The notes under the pieces: model-generated | Seen by the model: the letters and a program-made list of their open reading frames with translations, nothing else | What the model was told of the DNA's origin: nothing | Database searches by the model: none | Assembly (NCBI GenBank): GCA_019421365.1 | Contig: JAHZFJ010000005.1 | Coordinates: 116,083-180,082 of the forward strand | Reading direction: 5' to 3' | Source of the DNA: Lachnospiraceae bacterium | GTDB lineage: Bacteria; Bacillota; Clostridia; Lachnospirales; Lachnospiraceae | DNA: 64,000 bases | Shown: one piece after another, positions 56,604-64,000 of the stretch | Numbering within the stretch: position 1 is the stretch's first letter | Layout: each line of letters starts with the position of its first letter | Program-made: the position numbers and the translations under genes

Positions 56604-56639
56604 AAAACGGCGAGCAGATTTTTTACTCGCCGTTTTTAT
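56604..56639 (+). terminator. Intra-operon terminator after the binding-protein gene
   Basis: The arms AAAACGGCGAG and CTCGCCGTTTTT flank an 11-base loop and run into T residues. It ends only 15 bp before the next start codon. It probably lowers permease expression relative to the binding protein. Confidence 0.8.
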
Positions 56640-56653
56640 AATAGGAGATAGAC

Positions 56654-57544
56654 ATGAAAAATAGAGAAAAATCCATATTTATATTCTTATGCGTAGCACC
56701 TGCAGTAATTTTGTTTACGATCTTTATGATCGTACCAACGATTAATATATTTAAAATGTCTCTATATAAATGGGGTGGATATTCGCCAAATAAAACCTTT
56801 GTAGGATTAGATAACTTTAAAAAGCTTGCAAATGATATGAAGTTCTTGCAATCTTTCGAGAATACGGTGCTATTAATTATTATAGTTAGTATAGTAACGA
56901 TAGCGTTTGCTCTTGTATTCGCAGCAATATTAACTAGAGAGAAAATCGTTGGTCAGAATTTCTTCAGAATCGTTTTTTACATACCAAACATCTTATCAAT
57001 TGTAATCATCAGTGCAATTTTTAGTGCAATTTTTGATTCACAAAATGGATTGTTAAATAGTATTTTATCTTTATTTCGAGGTAAGGGTAGTGAACCAATT
57101 TATTGGTTAGGAGATCAGAAAATAGTTATCTTTTCAATTGCTATTGCGATGATATGGCAAGCCGTAGGTTATTACATGGTTATGTATATGTCAAGTATGG
57201 CAAGTGTCCCTGAAAGTGTATATGAAAGTGCAAGTATTGAAGGTGCTGGTCGTATCCGTCAGTTTTTTACTTTAACAATTCCGTTAATTTGGTCCAATAT
57301 CAGAACGACATTAACTTTCTTTATCATAAGTAATATTAACCTTAGTTTTATGCTTGTAAAGGCGATGACAAGTGGAGGACCAGATGGTAGTACAGAGGTG
57401 TTCTTAAGCTATATGTACAAACAGGCTTACACCAATTCTAGTTACGGATATGGTATGGCGATTGGTGTTGTAGTGTTCTTGTTCTCATTCGCATTAAGTG
57501 GAATAGTGAACTTGATTACCAAGCGTGAACCAATAGAATTGTAG
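56654..57544 (+). CDS. Sugar ABC transporter permease (MalF type)
   Basis: Inner-membrane permease (296 aa) with six transmembrane segments and the coupling loop VYESASIEGAGRIRQFFTLTIP. AGGAG precedes the ATG. Partner of the next gene; no ATPase gene is nearby, implying use of a shared ATPase. Confidence 0.93.
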   Translation: MKNREKSIFIFLCVAPAVILFTIFMIVPTINIFKMSLYKWGGYSPNKTFVGLDNFKKLANDMKFLQSFENTVLLIIIVSIVTIAFALVFAAILTREKIVGQNFFRIVFYIPNILSIVIISAIFSAIFDSQNGLLNSILSLFRGKGSEPIYWLGDQKIVIFSIAIAMIWQAVGYYMVMYMSSMASVPESVYESASIEGAGRIRQFFTLTIPLIWSNIRTTLTFFIISNINLSFMLVKAMTSGGPDGSTEVFLSYMYKQAYTNSSYGYGMAIGVVVFLFSFALSGIVNLITKREPIEL

Positions 57545-57556
57545 GGGGGAGAACAC

Positions 57557-58435
57557 ATGAAAAAAGGAAAAAAACTTCCATTATCGAAAATATTTATATA
57601 TATCGTACTGGGCTTGTTAGCAATTTCAATTATTGTACCAGTAGGCTGGGTATTCCTAGCGTCAATCAAGCAAAATAGTGAATTCTATCAAAGTCCATGG
57701 AAACTCCCTGCGTCTGTTTATTTAAACAACTTCAAGGAGGCTTGGAGCAGCGCTCGTATGGGAGAATATATGTTGAACAGTGTGATTGTTACAGCTGTTG
57801 CACTTGCAATACTCTTAGTAGTAGCGCTACCAGCTGCTTATTGCTTAAGCAGGTTCAAATTCAAACTACGTAAGATCTTAAATGTACTTTTTATGGCCGG
57901 ACTCTTTATCAATGTAAATTATATTGTGGTTCCAATTTTCTTAATGTTTATTGATGCAGATAATGCGCTCAAAGGTTTTGGAATGTCGCCAATTTTCTTG
58001 AATAACATCTATATGTTGGCTCTAGTTTATGCCGCGACTGCGCTTCCATTTACCATCTACTTATTGTCTGGTTATTTTGTAACCATATCAAAGACGTATG
58101 AAGAAGCAGCGTATATTGATGGTAGTGGTTATTTTAGGACGATGGTAAAAGTCATATTGCCTATGGCTAGACCAAGTATTATTACAGTAATATTATTTAA
58201 CTTCCTGTCGTTTTGGAATGAGTACATCATAGCAATCACCTTGTTATCGGATCCAAAGGGGCCAAAGACGTTACCAGTTGGATTAATGAACCTGATGAAA
58301 GCACAGAATGCTGCCGCCCAATATGGTCGTATGTATGCAGGACTTGTTTTAGTTATGTTACCAACCTTGATTCTATATATGATAGTACAAAAGAAGCTAA
58401 CTCAGGGAATGACACTTGGTGGATTGAAAGGATAG
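57557..58435 (+). CDS. Sugar ABC transporter permease (MalG type)
   Basis: Second permease (292 aa) with six transmembrane segments, the coupling loop YEEAAYIDGSGYFRTMVKVI and the C-terminal GMTLGGLKG typical of the group. GGGGGGAG precedes the ATG, 12 bp after the first permease. Confidence 0.93.
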   Translation: MKKGKKLPLSKIFIYIVLGLLAISIIVPVGWVFLASIKQNSEFYQSPWKLPASVYLNNFKEAWSSARMGEYMLNSVIVTAVALAILLVVALPAAYCLSRFKFKLRKILNVLFMAGLFINVNYIVVPIFLMFIDADNALKGFGMSPIFLNNIYMLALVYAATALPFTIYLLSGYFVTISKTYEEAAYIDGSGYFRTMVKVILPMARPSIITVILFNFLSFWNEYIIAITLLSDPKGPKTLPVGLMNLMKAQNAAAQYGRMYAGLVLVMLPTLILYMIVQKKLTQGMTLGGLKG

Positions 58436-58442
58436 GTGCTAT

Positions 58443-58619
58443 ATGGAAAATACAATGAAAGTGCTAGGAATTATTCTAAAATGTATATGCCTTGCCATCT
58501 GCGTCGGTTTAGTCATCATAGGTCAGAAGAACGTTAGTTATCAGGGGTTAGGTATAATGCTAGCAGGTTTATGTGGAATATTATTATTGTTGTATCTTTA
58601 TAACAGAAAATATAAGTAA
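58443..58619 (+). CDS. Small two-helix membrane protein (DUF6903-like)
   Basis: ORF of 58 codons, 7 bp after the permease stop codon. Two transmembrane segments (~7-26 and ~35-53) are joined by IIGQKNVSYQGLG, and it ends LYNRKYK. The pattern resembles the small family DUF6903, which I recall beside sugar ABC permeases in Lachnospiraceae. It may be an accessory of the transporter or the phosphorylase. The in-operon position supports it as a real gene. Confidence 0.75.
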   Translation: MENTMKVLGIILKCICLAICVGLVIIGQKNVSYQGLGIMLAGLCGILLLLYLYNRKYK

Positions 58620-58738
58620 ATAAATTTTACATAATATATGTCCTTTAGTGGGGTGTGCCTATTGTTGGTACAGTCTTACTAGAGGTGCCAAGGAAAAGAG
58701 TAAGTGCGTGACAATCATGCGCAGGAATAGAGGTCAAT

Positions 58739-60910
58739 ATGAATAAAGATAGGATACTATCTGGACACGTCACCATACCAACAGATGTTGACGTTGTTCC
58801 AGAAACGATAGAGTTATTGAATAGATGGGGAGCGGATGCTATCCGTGACTGTGACGGTACAGATTATCCAGAAGAATTAAAGGCAGTTGATGCAAAAGTG
58901 TATAGCACATATTACACAACTCGTAAGGATAATGAATGGGCAAAAGAACATCCAGAAGAGGTTCAACAATGCTATATTATGACAGCATTCTATACTGCAA
59001 CGGAAAGTTCTTTACGTATTCCATTACTAAAAGGAATCGCATCAGATCTGATGAAGGTCAATGACCGTGACGATAAATATCGCTGGTGGGAAGTGATTGA
59101 TCGGAGTACGGGATGTGTAGTTTCTACCAAGGACTGGACTTATGATAAGGAAAACGGAGAAGTTGTAATTACAAATTGTAGTCTATTTCATAATTATACA
59201 GTTAGTTTTCTAGCTTATCTAATATGGGACCCAGTCCATATGTATAATGCGGTAGTAAATGGCTGGCAGGGAGTAGAGCATCAGATTACCTTTGATGTTA
59301 GACAGCCAAAGACTCGTGAGTACTCTATGATGCGACTTCGTAAATTTATTGAAGAGCATCCTTATGTAGATGTTATACGTTATACAACATTTTTCCACCA
59401 GTTTACTTTAATCTTTGACGAGATGTTGCGTGAGAAGTATGTAGATTGGTACGGATATTCTGCATCAGTATCGCCTTATATCTTGGAACAGTTTGAAAAG
59501 GAAGTGGGATATACTTTCCGTCCAGAATTCATCATTGATCAGGGGTATTATAATAATCAATACCGCATACCAAGTAAAGAATTCAAGGATTTTCAAGCAT
59601 TTCAAAGACGTGAAGTTGCAAAGCTAGCCAAGGAGATGGTGGATATTACTCATGAATATAAGAAAGAAGCCATGATGTTTCTTGGGGACCACTGGATTGG
59701 TACGGAACCTTTTATGGAGGAATTTCAGTCAATTGGACTAGATGCGGTTGTTGGAAGTGTTGGAAATGGTAGTACTCTTCGCTTAATCAGTGATATCGAA
59801 GGGGTGAAGTACACGGAAGGAAGATTCTTACCGTACTTCTTCCCAGATACCTTCTATGATGGGGGAGACCCTGTAAAGGAAGCAAAAGTCAATTGGGTTA
59901 CCGCAAGACGTGCCATTTTAAGAAAGCCTATTGATCGAATTGGATATGGCGGTTACTTAAAACTTGCATACCAGTTTCCAGAGTTTATTGATTATGTGGA
60001 ATCTGTCTGTAATGAATTTCGTGTACTATATCAAAACATTAAAGGTACAACACCATACTGTATCAAACGTGTAGCTGTGTTAAATAGCTGGGGTAAGATG
60101 CGAGCTTGGGGTGCTCACATGGTACACCATGCACTTTACCAGAAACAGAATTATAGTTACGCTGGTGTTATTGAAACTTTAAGTGGAACACCATTTGAAG
60201 TATCTTTTATTAGCTTTGATGATATAAGAAATGATTCAAATATATTAAAAGATATTGATGTTATCATTAATGTTGGTGATGGAGATACGGCTCATACCGG
60301 TGGAGAAGCTTGGGAAGATGCTGATATCTCAAGTGCAATTCGTCAGTTTGTTTATGAAGGCGGCGGTTTGATTGGAATAGGTGAACCAAGTGGACATCAA
60401 TACCAGGGACAATATATTCAGTTAGCGAATGTGTTTGGAGTAGAGAAGGAAACAGGATTTACTTTAAACTATGATAAATATAACTGGGATCAGGTTGACA
60501 CTCACTTTATCACGAATGATTGTACGAAAGAAGTGGATTTTGGTGAAGGCAAGAAGAATATGTATGCCTTAGAAGGAACTACAATTCTTGTACAAAAAGA
60601 TAAAGAAGTACAGATGGCAGTGAATGAATTTGGTAAAGGAAGAAGTGTTTATCTAAGCGGCCTACCATATAGTTTTGAAAACAGTAGAGTCCTTTATCGA
60701 AGCATACTTTGGAGTTCTCATGAGGAAGATAATTTAAAGAAATGGTTCTCTAGTAACTTCAATGTAGAAGTGCATGCTTATGTAAAGAACAATAAGTACT
60801 GTGTGGTTAATAATACGTATGAACCACAAAAAACAACAATTTACCGAGGAGATTCGAGTTGCTTTGAACTTGAGTTAGAGGCAAACGAAATCATTTGGTA
60901 TGAGATCTAA
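58739..60910 (+). CDS. lnpA: 1,3-beta-galactosyl-N-acetylhexosamine phosphorylase (GH112)
   Basis: Cytoplasmic phosphorylase (723 aa) that cleaves Gal-beta-1,3-HexNAc with phosphate to galactose 1-phosphate and GlcNAc or GalNAc. The start GHVTIPTDVDVVPETIELL, then RWGADAIRDCDGTDYPEE, and the catalytic-acid region FLGDHWIGTEPF (Asp317) are diagnostic of GH112. The central region has a Rossmann-like GATase domain (~440-660). GAGGT precedes the ATG after a 120-bp gap. Family members in this lineage include galactosyl-rhamnose phosphorylases, but the NahK/GalE genes favour the HexNAc type. Confidence 0.9.
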   Translation: MNKDRILSGHVTIPTDVDVVPETIELLNRWGADAIRDCDGTDYPEELKAVDAKVYSTYYTTRKDNEWAKEHPEEVQQCYIMTAFYTATESSLRIPLLKGIASDLMKVNDRDDKYRWWEVIDRSTGCVVSTKDWTYDKENGEVVITNCSLFHNYTVSFLAYLIWDPVHMYNAVVNGWQGVEHQITFDVRQPKTREYSMMRLRKFIEEHPYVDVIRYTTFFHQFTLIFDEMLREKYVDWYGYSASVSPYILEQFEKEVGYTFRPEFIIDQGYYNNQYRIPSKEFKDFQAFQRREVAKLAKEMVDITHEYKKEAMMFLGDHWIGTEPFMEEFQSIGLDAVVGSVGNGSTLRLISDIEGVKYTEGRFLPYFFPDTFYDGGDPVKEAKVNWVTARRAILRKPIDRIGYGGYLKLAYQFPEFIDYVESVCNEFRVLYQNIKGTTPYCIKRVAVLNSWGKMRAWGAHMVHHALYQKQNYSYAGVIETLSGTPFEVSFISFDDIRNDSNILKDIDVIINVGDGDTAHTGGEAWEDADISSAIRQFVYEGGGLIGIGEPSGHQYQGQYIQLANVFGVEKETGFTLNYDKYNWDQVDTHFITNDCTKEVDFGEGKKNMYALEGTTILVQKDKEVQMAVNEFGKGRSVYLSGLPYSFENSRVLYRSILWSSHEEDNLKKWFSSNFNVEVHAYVKNNKYCVVNNTYEPQKTTIYRGDSSCFELELEANEIIWYEI

Positions 60911-60934
60911 CAGTGTAACACAACAGAAAAGTTA

Positions 60935-61143
60935 AATAACTCAAACTTCGCAATTGAAGATTTCGAGGAGTAGGTAACTGATATATTCAATGAAAAACCC
61001 GCTTTCGCTTAGCTTCACACGTAGCAGTACTAAGATTTCGCGTTGCTCAATCAAGTGCTGACGTGTTCAGATAGTTTTTCTTGTGAATATAGCAGCTACC
61101 TACTCTAAATGAAGTTTTTATGAGCGAAGTTTGAGTTAATAAT
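60935..61143 (+). repeat. ~205-bp hairpin repeat, copy R1
   Basis: The ends are inverted: AACTCAAACTTCGC at the left and GCGAAGTTTGAGTT at the right. Inside, GAGTAGGTAAC, ATATTCA, GAAAAAC and CACGTAGCAGTACT meet their complements in the second half, so the whole element folds into one long imperfect hairpin. It is not coding. It lies 25 bp after the GH112 gene. Confidence 0.85.
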
Positions 61144-61152
61144 TTTTATATT

Positions 61153-61198
61153 TGAGTAGTAAGTCAGGGTTATTTAGCCCTGACTTACTACTATATGT
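61153..61198. terminator. Bidirectional terminator between GH112 and recombinase genes
   Basis: The arms AGTAGTAAGTCAGGG and CCCTGACTTACTACT flank a short loop, with T-rich tails on both strands. Confidence 0.8.
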
Positions 61199-61204
61199 TT
61201 TATT

Positions 61205-62656
61205 TTATTGGATATAATTAGGAGCGAAGTAATAGAAACGTAGTGTAGCATTGGTTTTATCATATACAATGTGGTGAATTAGGCTTGATAGTATGATTTG
61301 TTTATCTGAACTCGATACTATTTCAGATTGCAGTATTTCTGCCAGAGAAAGGTATATGGGATTGGTTAATTCTGGATCGGTGTTATTTGAAGCCTTATGT
61401 AGATCTTCTTCAATTTGTTCAACTTCTTTGGTTAACGTAAGCTTGGTTAAGGTGTATTCTTCTAAGCTATCGATACCATTAAGATAAGCATCTTTTGCAC
61501 GTTGCAATCGCATTGAGAGTTTATGCAATTCTTCTTTGTTAGCCTTAAGACTTTCGGCTGAGGTGTGCATAGTGTGAACAGATAGTTGGTATATATTGCT
61601 ATTTTGTGGATAAATATCCATAAGTGAAGAGGTCAGTGTGGATAAAAGCTTCTTCTCACTAAGTTGATGAGATTGAAGACATCGTCCCTTTTGATAACCG
61701 CAACATTGTAGATTATAGTAGGTTTTGTTTTGATTTTCAAGTTTTCGTTTAAAAACGAGAAGGGAATTACCACAATTACTACATTTAACAATTCCTGATA
61801 ACCAATGTTTACAACCTATGGAATGATCTTTTGGTTTCCTAATTCTACTTGCAAAATAAGTTTTTACAGCTTGGTATTCCTCTTCAGTAACAACAGGCTC
61901 ATGAAGCCCTTTCGTTAGTATAGAAGTGGAAGCATCTCGTTTTATTTGAAAGCGTATATAACCGGCATAGAATGGATTTTTAAGAATGTATTCAATCGTA
62001 CGTTTTTCAAAAGGGTTATTTCGCTTGGTTAGAAAGCCTTTGCGATTTAATTCTTTAGCTATTTCATAAGGGGATTGGTGAAAGTTTAGGAAAAGTTCAA
62101 AGATTGTACGTACGATTTGTGCTTCATCTTCCTTGATTGTTGGGATTTCCCTAGCATGCCTGATTTCGTAGCCAAGCGGAGGGGCAGCTTGATAACCACC
62201 ACGAATAGCTTTTTCAGTCATTCCTTTTAAAACTTCATCAGATAGATTAAGGGAATAGTATTCCGCCATAGCTTCTAATATTGCTTCAAGAATAATAGAG
62301 AATTTGTCATCCTCTAAGTGTTCCGTGATACTAATTACGCGTATTCCACATTCTCTTCTTAATAATGATTTATATAAGATACTGTCTTCTCTTGAGCGGC
62401 TAAACCGATCAAATTTATGAACAAGAATGACATCAAAGGGACGTGGCTTTTTCTTTGCCATACGAATCATATGCATGAAAGCAGGACGTTTATCGGCTCT
62501 CCTTCCAGAGATCCCTTCATCGATAAAGATATATTCGTCTGGGACTAGGAAATTATTCTGTTTGGCGTATGTTAATAAAAGACGTTTTTGCGCGTCGGGA
62601 GAATAATCAGATTGATCTTCGGTACTAACTCGTATGTAAATAGCAGCAGTATTCAT
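61205..62656 (-). CDS. Large serine recombinase
   Basis: Site-specific recombinase of 483 aa. The N-terminal resolvase domain (~1-145) has the catalytic Ser in YIRVSTEDQSD and the Arg cluster of DRFSRSREDS. It is followed by the Recombinase domain (~160-260) and a zinc-ribbon domain (CSNCGNSLLVFK, with CC and C further on), then a coiled coil (~365-425) of the control module. Such enzymes integrate or excise phages and mobile elements. No phage genes are visible nearby. ATG 62656 follows a GAGAG site. The gene is flanked by hairpin repeats R1 and R2. Confidence 0.93.
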   Translation of the reverse strand: MNTAAIYIRVSTEDQSDYSPDAQKRLLLTYAKQNNFLVPDEYIFIDEGISGRRADKRPAFMHMIRMAKKKPRPFDVILVHKFDRFSRSREDSILYKSLLRRECGIRVISITEHLEDDKFSIILEAILEAMAEYYSLNLSDEVLKGMTEKAIRGGYQAAPPLGYEIRHAREIPTIKEDEAQIVRTIFELFLNFHQSPYEIAKELNRKGFLTKRNNPFEKRTIEYILKNPFYAGYIRFQIKRDASTSILTKGLHEPVVTEEEYQAVKTYFASRIRKPKDHSIGCKHWLSGIVKCSNCGNSLLVFKRKLENQNKTYYNLQCCGYQKGRCLQSHQLSEKKLLSTLTSSLMDIYPQNSNIYQLSVHTMHTSAESLKANKEELHKLSMRLQRAKDAYLNGIDSLEEYTLTKLTLTKEVEQIEEDLHKASNNTDPELTNPIYLSLAEILQSEIVSSSDKQIILSSLIHHIVYDKTNATLRFYYFAPNYIQ

Positions 62657-62691
62657 AGCTCTCAAATCCTAATGTATTACCTTAGTATATG

Positions 62692-62705
62692 ATATTACGT
62701 AATAT
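62692..62705. promoter_or_regulatory. Perfect palindrome upstream of the recombinase
   Basis: ATATTACGTAATAT, a 14-bp perfect palindrome in the gap between the divergent recombinase and small ORF. It has the same TTACGTAA core as the sites at 50869 and 50891. It could be an operator or recombination site. Confidence 0.45.
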
Positions 62706-62774
62706 TTGACCAATATGCGTGATATACTGTTTTAAGCGTAATTAAATGGAAGTTAATTTAGGGAGAAAAAGTCA

Positions 62775-62987
62775 ATGGATAAGTTGAAATTTGAAAATTA
62801 TATATATTATCCGGATAAAGTCATTAAGTTTGAAGAGCTAAATGACAATGAAATGAATGAGTTCCGTAAGCAGATGATTAAAATTTTGTTAGATCAAACT
62901 AATCTGGAATGTAAGGAAAATAGCAAAGAGAACACGAATAAAATACTAGAAGATGGAGAAAATATTCCCAAAACAATAAGTGAATAA
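62775..62987 (+). CDS. Hypothetical small protein (70 aa)
   Basis: Charged, acidic soluble protein with no recognised family. GGGAG precedes the ATG at workable spacing. It is divergent from the recombinase. Its TAA stop codon lies in the left end of repeat R2 (GAATAACTCAAAC), so its C-terminus may have been set by insertion of the repeat. Confidence 0.6.
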   Translation: MDKLKFENYIYYPDKVIKFEELNDNEMNEFRKQMIKILLDQTNLECKENSKENTNKILEDGENIPKTISE

Positions 62988-63192
62988 CTCAAACTTCGCA
63001 TTTGAAGATTTCGAGGAGTAGGTAACTGCGATATTCAACGAAAAACTCGCTCACGCTTAGCTTAACACGTAGCAGTACTAGGATTTCGCGGTACGAAATC
63101 AAGTGCTGACGTGTTCAGATAGTTTTTCTTATGAATATAGCAATTACCTACTCTGAATGAAGTTTTTTATGCGCGAAGTTTAAGTGAATAAT
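62981..63192 (+). repeat. ~205-bp hairpin repeat, copy R2
   Basis: Same layout as R1, with inverted ends and nested arms. The apex is a perfect stem GATTTCG / CGAAATC (63082-63100). Compared with R1 there are many compensatory-looking differences in paired regions. It directly follows the small ORF on the plus strand. Confidence 0.85.
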
Positions 63193-63216
63193 TGTAGCGA
63201 AGTAGAAGGAGAACAT

Positions 63217-63726
63217 ATGAAAAAGATTATTGTAGTTATGTTAGTGGTAACGCTGATGGTTAGCCTGGTAGGGTGCAAAAAGAGTAAAGAAGTTGATGTT
63301 AAGACACAGGACCTAATTAATTCCATAGGGGATAAGATAGCAGAGGACGCGAATCTGTCCTCCAAAGAAGAACTTGCTTGGAATGAAGTGGATTTATTAA
63401 GTGAGAATGGTTCGGCTATTCTTGAGATGATGAAACTTGATCCCAATATACTTGAAGAAGCAATCTATTATGAGAGTCCTATGAATGTGAAAGCAGATCG
63501 TATTATCATAGCGAAAGTTAAAGAAGAGAAAGATGTGAAAACGGTTAAGCTTGCATTTGATGAAATGAAAAAATCCCATGAAGCTGACTGGGAACAATAT
63601 CTTCCTGACCAATACAAAAAAGTGAAAGAGGGTCAGGTCTTTGTGAAAGACAAATTCGTATTCTATTTGGTATACGATGATATAGCAAGCCTTAAGAAGA
63701 TTTTAGATGATGCTTTAATACAATAA
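63217..63726 (+). CDS. DUF4358-like lipoprotein
   Basis: Exported lipoprotein (169 aa). The signal peptide ends in the lipobox SLVGC (Cys ~20). The mature domain resembles DUF4358 proteins of Clostridia, with YYESPMNVKADRIIIAKVKEE and later DQYKKVKEGQVFVKDKFVFYL. Function is unknown. ATG 63217 follows AAGGAGA; the ORF extends upstream to 63184 into the R2 repeat border. Flanked by repeats R2 and R3. Confidence 0.8.
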   Translation: MKKIIVVMLVVTLMVSLVGCKKSKEVDVKTQDLINSIGDKIAEDANLSSKEELAWNEVDLLSENGSAILEMMKLDPNILEEAIYYESPMNVKADRIIIAKVKEEKDVKTVKLAFDEMKKSHEADWEQYLPDQYKKVKEGQVFVKDKFVFYLVYDDIASLKKILDDALIQ

Positions 63727-63732
63727 CAAAAA

Positions 63733-63939
63733 ATTATTTACTTTTTGCACTTGAGGATTTCGAGTAGTAGGTAATTACTATATTCAACGAAAAACCCGCT
63801 CTCGCTTAGCTTCACACGTAACAGTACTAAGATTTCGCGTTGCTCAATCAAGTGCTGACGTGTTCAGATAGTTTTTCTTATGATATAGTAATTACCAACT
63901 CTAAACGAAGTTTTTTATATGCGAAATTTGAGTAAATTA
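63733..63939 (+). repeat. ~205-bp hairpin repeat, copy R3
   Basis: Third copy, 6 bp after the lipoprotein stop codon and in the same orientation. The outer ends are more diverged (ATTTACTTTTTGCAC at the left, GCGAAATTTGAGTAAAT at the right). The central CACGTAACAGTACT ... AGTGCTGACGTG arms and the GAAAAAC/GTTTTTC arms are kept. Confidence 0.85.
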
Positions 63940-64000
63940 GAACTATGTCCTGGTATAATTAAGTTGTAACACCTTGGTATAAAATTTTGATATAATAAAA

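Noticed and set aside
60935..63939. Repeats R1-R3 as attachment sites of a prophage or conjugative element
   Set aside because: No structural, replication or transfer genes lie between them, and the repeats are in direct order after each gene, not only at two ends.

Overview
The window is low-GC Firmicute DNA with strong AAGGAGG-type ribosome sites, short intergenic gaps and many sugar-uptake and glycan-degrading genes. The families present (DUF6472, DUF5808, DUF5685, YesM/AraC two-component pairs beside sugar ABC transporters, a GH112 phosphorylase) point to a Lachnospiraceae member. It resembles the plant-degrading Lachnoclostridium (Clostridium) phytofermentans group, but that is an inference from gene content and not a database match.

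Layout. 1-2540: metNIQ methionine uptake operon, whose first gene is cut by the window edge. 2768-6902: OmpR-type two-component system followed by a secreted protein with two glycosidase-like barrels. 7072-10362: PfkB sugar/nucleoside kinase, pectin methylesterase, short-chain dehydrogenase and a DUF6472 protein. 10440-10900: a tandem duplication of a complete micro-gene (promoter, ribosome site, 23-codon Cys-rich ORF, terminator) that is too short for normal gene calling. 10929-14807: EamA transporter, a hypothetical protein, rubrerythrin and a MATE transporter. 14953-20780: fructose PTS operon (fruR, fruK, fruA, ptsH, ptsI) with a well-resolved promoter and operator repeats.

20926-33990 is a Gram-positive polysaccharide-utilisation locus. 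It holds a heparinase II/III-type lyase, a YesM/AraC two-component pair, a sugar ABC transporter, a GH88 unsaturated uronyl hydrolase, a chemoreceptor and an L-rhamnose mutarotase. Together these suggest import and breakdown of lyase products of a uronic-acid and possibly rhamnose-containing glycan. 34128-41436: a second chemoreceptor, a GntR/DUF5808 pair, a T-box-controlled serS, and a three-gene cluster of membrane protein, DUF5685 and a J-domain protein with a Cys-rich tail.

41707-60910 starts with a polysaccharide deacetylase and a 2038-residue secreted GH59 galactosidase-like protein. It continues with a lacto-N-biose/galacto-N-biose pathway: LacI regulator, sugar nucleotidyltransferase, NahK-like kinase, GalE, AraC regulator, ABC importer, a small membrane protein and the GH112 phosphorylase. 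The GH59 enzyme may release galactosides outside the cell, which are then imported and phosphorolysed.

60935-64000 is accessory DNA: a lone large serine recombinase, a small orphan ORF and a DUF4358-type lipoprotein. They are separated by three copies of a ~205-bp repeat with inverted ends that folds into one long hairpin. A fourth, truncated copy lies at 30148. The most novel items are the duplicated micro-gene, this hairpin repeat family, and the GH5-like protein that lacks its expected nucleophile.
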